From positions 1 to 27,811 of the IMG/VR virus record IMGVR_UViG_3300030090_001608: a stretch of DNA of 27,811 nt; one strand, written 5' to 3'. This document shows, one piece after another, positions 23,607 to 27,811 of this stretch. Numbering within the stretch: the first letter of the stretch is position 1; every line of letters starts with the position of its first letter. Source of the DNA: a virus. The notes below the pieces were generated by a model. That model saw only the letters and a list, made by a program, of their open reading frames with translations. It did no database searches and was not told the origin of the DNA. The translations under genes and the position numbers were made by a program.

Positions 23607-24380
23607 ATGGGTATTGATCTAGATAAAATGCGGCAGAAGCACTCTGCCTTAACCACGAAAGGTGGCGGTGGTAACAACGACACTTTTTGGAAACCAGAAG
23701 AGGGTATTAACAACATTCGTATTGTATGCCCAAAGGACGGTGATCCCTTCCGTGATTACTTGTTCCACTATCGCATGGGCGCAGATGGTAACACAACCAT
23801 GATCAGCCCTCGCACCTTCGGTCGCACAGATCCGATTGCTGAGTTTGGTAATCAGCTTTGGAATGAAGGCACCGAAGCCTCTAAGCAGGAGGCCCGTGAG
23901 TTCTTCCCTCGTATGCGAGTGTTCGCACCAGTAGTGGTTCGTGGCGAAGAGGATAAGGGTGTCCGACTTTGGGGGTTCTCAAAGACCACTTATGAGTCTT
24001 TGTTGAACATCGTGCTTGACCCTGAGTATGGCGATATCACTGACCCACACACAGGAACAGATTTGCGCTTGGAGTACGGAAAGAAGGCAGGACAAATGTA
24101 TCCTACAACTGACATCCGTCCTTTCCGTAAGGCTTCAAAGCTAGCCAAAAACGACAAAGAGATTGATACGCTCTTGGATACGATGCCAAACTTTGAAGAG
24201 GTATTCCCAGAGACTACGACCGAGCAAGCTCAACTATTGCTTGATCAAACTCTAAATGCAACCTCTGAGGATACGGGCGAAGGCACTGTAAAGTACAGCA
24301 ATCAAACCGCTAGTACCAAAGGCAATACTTCCAGCGATGGATCTGATATTGACCAAGCGTTTGATGATCTGCTGGCCTAG
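23607..24380 (+). CDS. 32: Single-stranded DNA-binding protein, gp32-like
   Basis: A 257-residue protein resembling T4 gp32-type SSBs of marine phages. It has a basic N-terminal segment (LDKMRQKHSALTTKGG) as used for cooperative binding. A core follows with FWKPEEGINNIRIVCPKDGD, FPRMRVFAPVVVRGEE and VRLWGFSKTTYESLLNIVLD. A Ser/Thr/Asn-rich linker leads to the acidic tip GSDIDQAFDDLLA that recruits partner proteins. Only one Cys (Cys41) is present, so the zinc site of T4 gp32 is missing. AAAGGAGAAAACA precedes the ATG and codon bias is strong, both fitting high expression. The leader can fold into a pseudoknot and a terminator follows. It works with the UvsX-like recombinase and polymerase at the replication fork. 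Confidence 0.82.
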   Translation: MGIDLDKMRQKHSALTTKGGGGNNDTFWKPEEGINNIRIVCPKDGDPFRDYLFHYRMGADGNTTMISPRTFGRTDPIAEFGNQLWNEGTEASKQEAREFFPRMRVFAPVVVRGEEDKGVRLWGFSKTTYESLLNIVLDPEYGDITDPHTGTDLRLEYGKKAGQMYPTTDIRPFRKASKLAKNDKEIDTLLDTMPNFEEVFPETTTEQAQLLLDQTLNATSEDTGEGTVKYSNQTASTKGNTSSDGSDIDQAFDDLLA

Positions 24381-24398
24381 TTGACCAGGCAGCCCGCA

Positions 24399-24431
24399 GG
24401 GAGGCACGGGGTACAGGTGCCTCTCCTTTTT
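24399..24431 (+). terminator. Intrinsic terminator between SSB and uvsX genes
   Basis: GAGGCAC (24401-24407) pairs with GTGCCTC (24417-24423), with two more outer pairs (one G-T), nine-base loop, followed by CCTTTTTGG. It probably lowers uvsX expression relative to the abundant SSB, with partial readthrough, because no clear promoter lies between it and uvsX. Confidence 0.75.
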
Positions 24432-24451
24432 GGAAATGGAGTAGAATATAA

Positions 24452-25540
24452 ATGTCAAAATCAAGTTTAGTGTCAGAACTAAGAAGTTCTCTCAACAAAC
24501 AAGCCAAGCACACAATTGCTTATGATTTGCACGGTGAGAATCCAACTGAGGTGAAGACTTGGATTCCAACTGGGTCAACAGTTTTAGACTTGGTTATCGC
24601 AAACCGTGAAGGCGGCGGCATTCCAGTTGGTAAAATTACAACTATTGCTGGAGAATCGCAAAGTGGTAAAAGTTTGATCGCCACACAGATTCTAGCTAAC
24701 TGCCAAAAGATGGGCGGCATTGCAATCTACATTGACACAGAGAATGCTAGTGATCCTCGTTGGATGTCCAACTTAGGACTAACAACGGATAAAGATTTTC
24801 TGTATCTCCAGACACAAACATTAGAGAGCACTTTCCAAGCGATTGAAAATGTGATCGGTAACGTCCGACAAAAAGCTCCTGATCGTTTGGTCTGTATTGT
24901 TTGGGATAGTGTAGCAGCTACCCCTGGGCAGGCAGAAGTAGAGGGTAGTTATGATCCTACCTCTCAGATCGGTTTGTCTGCTCGTATTATCTCTCGTGGA
25001 CTTCGCAAGATCACCGAGATGATTGGACAACAAAAGATTGCTTTAGTTCTTACCAATCAGTTGAAAACTAATATTGGTCAGATGTTTGGGGATACCCGTG
25101 TTGAGCCAGGCGGTAAAGGTCTTCCTTATCAGGCGTCAGCTAGGATCTGGTTGACTCGGCACACAGGCAAAGCTAACGGTATCATTACTAATGATCAAGG
25201 TCAATTGATTGGCTACAGAACGTCGGCACAAATTGTAAAGAATAGGTTTGGACCACCAAATAGAACCTGTGAGTTCAACGTTATGTTTGACTTGGCCAAC
25301 GGTGATGTTGGTATCAGAGATGAGGACTCTTGGTTGAAGGTTGTGGGAGGTTCGGATTCATGCCCAAGATCAGGAGCTTGGTATACACTCAAGTATGCTG
25401 ATGGAACCGAGAAGAAATTTCAAAAGGCGGACTATCATAAACTAATCAAAGAAGAAGAGTTTCGCCAAAGGTTCCTTGACATTCTACACAGTGAGCTTAT
25501 AATAGGATATGAGCAGAGTGTAGAAGAAAATGTGTCGTGA
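24452..25540 (+). CDS. uvsX: RecA-family recombinase, UvsX-like
   Basis: A 362-residue strand-exchange protein. Walker A is GESQSGKS (residues 67-74), preceded by the RecA-type PTGSTVLDLVIANREGGGIP. YIDTENASDPRWM carries the usual catalytic acid region, LVCIVWDSVAATPG is Walker B, and VLTNQLKTNIGQMFGDTRVE with GGKGLPYQASARIWL forms the DNA-binding loops. T4 UvsX has 391 residues. It forms filaments on ssDNA for recombination-dependent replication and repair, alongside the SSB encoded upstream. ATGGAG lies upstream as ribosome site. Its end overlaps the deaminase start by 11 bases. Confidence 0.92.
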   Translation: MSKSSLVSELRSSLNKQAKHTIAYDLHGENPTEVKTWIPTGSTVLDLVIANREGGGIPVGKITTIAGESQSGKSLIATQILANCQKMGGIAIYIDTENASDPRWMSNLGLTTDKDFLYLQTQTLESTFQAIENVIGNVRQKAPDRLVCIVWDSVAATPGQAEVEGSYDPTSQIGLSARIISRGLRKITEMIGQQKIALVLTNQLKTNIGQMFGDTRVEPGGKGLPYQASARIWLTRHTGKANGIITNDQGQLIGYRTSAQIVKNRFGPPNRTCEFNVMFDLANGDVGIRDEDSWLKVVGGSDSCPRSGAWYTLKYADGTEKKFQKADYHKLIKEEEFRQRFLDILHSELIIGYEQSVEENVS

Positions 25541-25940
25541 GAACAAGTTTCTAAAAGCAGCCATCAGGAAGATAGACTCTGCCAACTCCGATTACAGTGT
25601 ACAGCACAGACATGCTGCTATCATTGTAAAGAGTGGCAGGGTTTTATCTTCTGGTGTCAATCGCATCAAGACGCATCCAGATGCAGTTGTAGAGGCTGAC
25701 GACGGTGAGATAATCTGTAAATCAATTCATGCAGAGATGGATGCAATATTAAAAGTAAAAAACAAAGATCAACTCAAGGGGGCAACAATGTATATTGCTC
25801 GTAAAGGTAGGTTGGATCAAATAGGTTTGTCATTGCCCTGTAGCATGTGTCAAAGAAATTTGGCCAAGTATGGTTTTCGTAAGGCAGTGTTTACTACAGA
25901 GCATGACCATGGCGTAATATATTTTGGAGAGGAAGAATGA
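25530..25940 (+). CDS. Cytidine/deoxycytidylate deaminase family protein
   Basis: A 136-residue zinc deaminase. HAEMDAI gives zinc ligand His67 and proton shuttle Glu69, and PCSMC gives zinc ligands Cys104 and Cys107, the standard arrangement of the family. RHAAIIVKSGRVLSSGVN near the N-terminus is the usual first strand pair. T4 carries a dCMP deaminase of 193 residues that supplies dUMP for thymidylate synthesis; this one is shorter and lacks the extra region for allosteric control. Nucleotide supply is the most likely job. A tRNA or other base deaminase cannot be excluded, since PCxMC also occurs in TadA. It overlaps uvsX by 11 bases and the following small ORF by four (ATGA). Confidence 0.8.
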   Translation: MCRENKFLKAAIRKIDSANSDYSVQHRHAAIIVKSGRVLSSGVNRIKTHPDAVVEADDGEIICKSIHAEMDAILKVKNKDQLKGATMYIARKGRLDQIGLSLPCSMCQRNLAKYGFRKAVFTTEHDHGVIYFGEEE

Positions 25941-26098
25941 GAGGATTTATAATGCTGGAGATGCCGCAAAAGATCAAGATCGCAGTTCCGATTGAAGACG
26001 ATGGTCAGATTTGTGCATTTACATTGAAAAACATGAGGGACCGTGCCTGGGGTATAGTGGCAGATATGGAATATGAAGATGACCGACGTGACGCATAA
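25937..26098 (+). CDS. Small unknown ORF of 53 codons
   Basis: A short gene beginning MRGFIMLEMPQKIKIAVPIE and ending in the acidic/basic tail ADMEYEDDRRDA. It starts on the ATGA overlap with the deaminase stop, behind GAGGAAG, and runs 26 bases into the nuclease gene. It fills what would otherwise be a 132-base gap in a gapless operon, and its coupling signals are good. No motif or membrane span is visible and I recognise no family. Confidence 0.6.
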   Translation: MRGFIMLEMPQKIKIAVPIEDDGQICAFTLKNMRDRAWGIVADMEYEDDRRDA

Positions 26099-27062
26099 AA
26101 GATTATTACTTGTTGATGGAATGAACAATTTCCTCCGATGCTATGTTGTCAACCCAAGTTTAGACTTGAATGGCAATCATGTAGGCGGTGTTGTCGGATT
26201 TTTGAATGCGCTAAAGAATATCATGATTCAGACTAAACCTGATGAAGTTATTATTGCCTGGGAAGGCGCTAACGGCTCACGTAAGCGTAAAGAGATTTAC
26301 AAGGGTTATAAAGCAGGAAGAAAACCACCTAGACTAAATAGAGAATATGAAATCTCACCCGAAGACGAGGCAGAGAATAAATTACAGCAAATCATCAAGC
26401 TGACAGAGTTACTAGAACTCCTTCCCGTACATCAGCTTAGCTTAGAAGATGTAGAGGCTGATGATGTAATCGCTTGGGCTAGTAAGCAGCAAAAGTATTC
26501 TGATTGGCAAAAAGTAATCGTATCAAACGACAAAGACTTTTTGCAACTGTGTGACGATACAACCATCGTGTTTAGGCCAACACAGAAACAAATCTATACC
26601 TCAAAGAAAGTTTTAGATGATTTTTCCATCCACCCCTGCAACTTTGCAATTGCTAAAGCCATAGCGGGTGACAAATCTGATAATATTATTGGTGCAGACA
26701 GAGTTGGTATAGCGACTGTGGCTAGAAGAATACCGTTCCTATCAGAAGATAAAGACTACACATTGCAGCATGTGTTTGACTACTGCGAAGAGCAGGCCGC
26801 TAAACCAAAGTGCCCCAAAGCATATTTGTCTATCTTAGAGCATCGGGATGTTATAAGCATGAACTATGACATCGTTCAGCTTTATGAACCACTCATTTCT
26901 CTCCAGGGTAAATCTAGATTGATGGAGGCTGTTAGTCAAGGTGAACCAGGGCTACAAAAAAATGCCTTTCGGTTGATGATTAAGAAAGAGGGTTTTACCA
27001 GTGTAGCCACTGATAGTTTATTTGAAAATTGTATGAAAATCGTGGTAAACAAAAAGCAATAA
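26073..27062 (+). CDS. rnh: 5'-3' exonuclease / flap nuclease, T4 RNase H-like
   Basis: A 329-residue PIN/FEN-family nuclease that removes RNA primers and flaps during lagging-strand synthesis. Acidic sites in order: LLLVDG (Asp15), IAWEG (Glu64 where Asp is usual), VEADDVIA (Glu128, Asp130, Asp131), VSNDKDFLQL (Asp153, Asp155) and AIAGDKSDNIIG (Asp200, Asp203). KRKEIYKGYKAGRKPP (71-86) is the helical arch region and the helix-three-turn-helix follows Asp203. T4 RNase H has 305 residues. The start at 26073 lacks a clear ribosome site close by; MTDVTHK at 26082, with GAAGATG upstream, is an alternative. It lies 37 bases before the helicase gene. Confidence 0.9.
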   Translation: MKMTDVTHKRLLLVDGMNNFLRCYVVNPSLDLNGNHVGGVVGFLNALKNIMIQTKPDEVIIAWEGANGSRKRKEIYKGYKAGRKPPRLNREYEISPEDEAENKLQQIIKLTELLELLPVHQLSLEDVEADDVIAWASKQQKYSDWQKVIVSNDKDFLQLCDDTTIVFRPTQKQIYTSKKVLDDFSIHPCNFAIAKAIAGDKSDNIIGADRVGIATVARRIPFLSEDKDYTLQHVFDYCEEQAAKPKCPKAYLSILEHRDVISMNYDIVQLYEPLISLQGKSRLMEAVSQGEPGLQKNAFRLMIKKEGFTSVATDSLFENCMKIVVNKKQ

Positions 27063-27099
27063 ATAATGTACTCTAGTATTCCACCACAATGGAGAAAAC

Positions 27100-27811
27100 A
27101 TGACTGAAGCCAACATTAGCCAAGAGGAAAGTTTCTCTAAGTTTGGTAAGGCTTTCCAAGAGAAATTAGGCAGAGCTATCTTAGAAGATCGTTCATTTAG
27201 TAATCAGATGGTAGAGGTTCTAGATATTGGGTATCTAGAATTAAAATACCTACAAGCGTTTGTGCAACTAATATTTAGCTACAAAGATAAGTACAGCGTC
27301 CACCCCACGTTTGATACGCTGGTTTCTGTAATCAGAACAGAGATGGAAGATTATCCAGACGTTATTAAGAAGCAGGTCATTGAGTACTTATCCAAGATAA
27401 AATCAGGTCAGATAAACGCTGACGATCGTGATTATGTCAAAGAAAAGTCACTAGATTTCTGTAAGAAGCAAAAACTAAAAGAGGCTATCCTTAAGTCAGT
27501 AAACCTTTTACAGACATCTTCGTTTGAGGAGATTCAAAAGGTTATTGACGGCGCTCTCAATCTTGGACTGGACGACAGTCATGGGCATGATTTTGTGCAA
27601 GACTTTGAGGCAAGATACGTCAAAATATCTCGTGACCCCTCCATGACAGGCTGGCAAGAGATAGATAACATTACTAGGGGTGGATTAGGAAAGCGAGAGT
27701 TGGGTGTGGTTATTGCTCCAACTGGTGCTGGTAAGTCTATGGCATTAGTTCACTTGGGTGCGATGGCTGTTCTTAGCGGTAAGAATGTTATCCACTACAC
27801 ATTAGAGTTGG
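27100..27811 (+). CDS. 41: Replicative DnaB-type helicase, gp41-like (3' end beyond window)
   Basis: The first 237 codons of a hexameric replicative helicase, cut by the window edge. The N-terminal helical domain (residues 1-160) includes DRSFSNQMVEVLDIGYLELK and a helical linker. The RecA-like motor starts with MTGWQEIDNITRGGLGKREL and has Walker A APTGAGKS (206-213), then NVIHYTLEL leading toward the catalytic Glu. This is the DnaB/gp41 pattern. ATGGAGAAAACATG provides the start with a ribosome site seven bases away. Its partners here are the polymerase, SSB and UvsX-like proteins; no primase is seen in the window. Confidence 0.88.
   Translation, partial: MTEANISQEESFSKFGKAFQEKLGRAILEDRSFSNQMVEVLDIGYLELKYLQAFVQLIFSYKDKYSVHPTFDTLVSVIRTEMEDYPDVIKKQVIEYLSKIKSGQINADDRDYVKEKSLDFCKKQKLKEAILKSVNLLQTSSFEEIQKVIDGALNLGLDDSHGHDFVQDFEARYVKISRDPSMTGWQEIDNITRGGLGKRELGVVIAPTGAGKSMALVHLGAMAVLSGKNVIHYTLEL

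Noticed and set aside
23607-24380. Zinc-binding site as in T4 gp32
   Set aside because: Only one cysteine is present in the protein, so the T4-type site cannot form.
24446-24454. TATAAATG resembling a T4 late promoter before uvsX
   Set aside because: It includes the uvsX start codon itself, so a transcript from it would lack the start.
1-27811. tRNA genes, CRISPR arrays, integrase, transposons or defence systems
   Set aside because: The gaps are too short for tRNAs with visible cloverleaf features, no spaced direct repeats were seen, and no protein shows integrase, transposase or known defence motifs.

Overview
The window is a segment of a contractile-tailed (myovirus) double-stranded DNA phage genome whose virion genes are distantly T4-like. 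Every gene I can support is on the + strand and the genes are tightly packed; the longest gap is about 130 bases. The evidence is a T4-type head module (gp21-like prohead protease, gp22-like scaffold, gp23-like capsid protein), a gp18/gp19-like sheath and tube pair, a tape measure and a baseplate block. The replication proteins are also largely T4-type (UvsX/RecA, gp32-like ssDNA-binding protein, RNase H/FEN nuclease, gp41/DnaB helicase). The exception is the DNA polymerase, which is a compact family A enzyme instead of the family B enzyme of T4. The host cannot be named. AT-rich DNA, strong AAGGAG ribosome sites and the look of the proteins suggest a Gram-negative, possibly aquatic host, but that is inference.

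Layout. Positions 26-4638 hold the head module. It is interrupted by two small unknown genes and a clear homologue of ribosomal protein bS21 (1000-1299). A strong terminator follows the capsid gene. Positions 4770-7406 hold the neck and tail-completion genes, 7506-11246 an unusually large sheath and the tube, and 11300-12332 a gp26-like baseplate/tail assembly protein. That gene ends on a run of seven T followed by an overlapping continuation in the +1 frame. Positions 12393-20744 carry a small conserved protein, the tape measure, and baseplate/hub and other structural proteins. From 20780 to the window end the genes are for DNA metabolism: polymerase, a Rossmann/tubulin-like protein of unknown role, two unknown small genes, ssDNA-binding protein, UvsX, a deaminase, a 53-codon ORF, a flap nuclease and the start of the replicative helicase.

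Regulation visible in the sequence. Three intrinsic terminators (after the capsid gene, after the gp26-like frameshift region, after the ssDNA-binding gene) punctuate the operons. A recurring element close to CTATTTAT lies in four of the five larger gaps of the structural region, 31-67 bases before a start codon and twice just after a terminator. It is a candidate phage-specific late promoter element. The replication half instead shows sigma70-like elements: a perfect TATAAT before the polymerase gene and TTGACA-N17-TATATT before a small membrane protein gene. A 12-bp stem hides the ribosome site of the gene at 22840. The leader of the ssDNA-binding gene can fold as an H-type pseudoknot, recalling autoregulation of T4 gene 32.

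Most noteworthy: the phage bS21, the probable recoding site in the gp26-like gene, the exonuclease-less family A polymerase with an altered motif C, the tubulin-like protein next to it, the candidate pseudoknot and SD-sequestering stem, and the shared intergenic motif.
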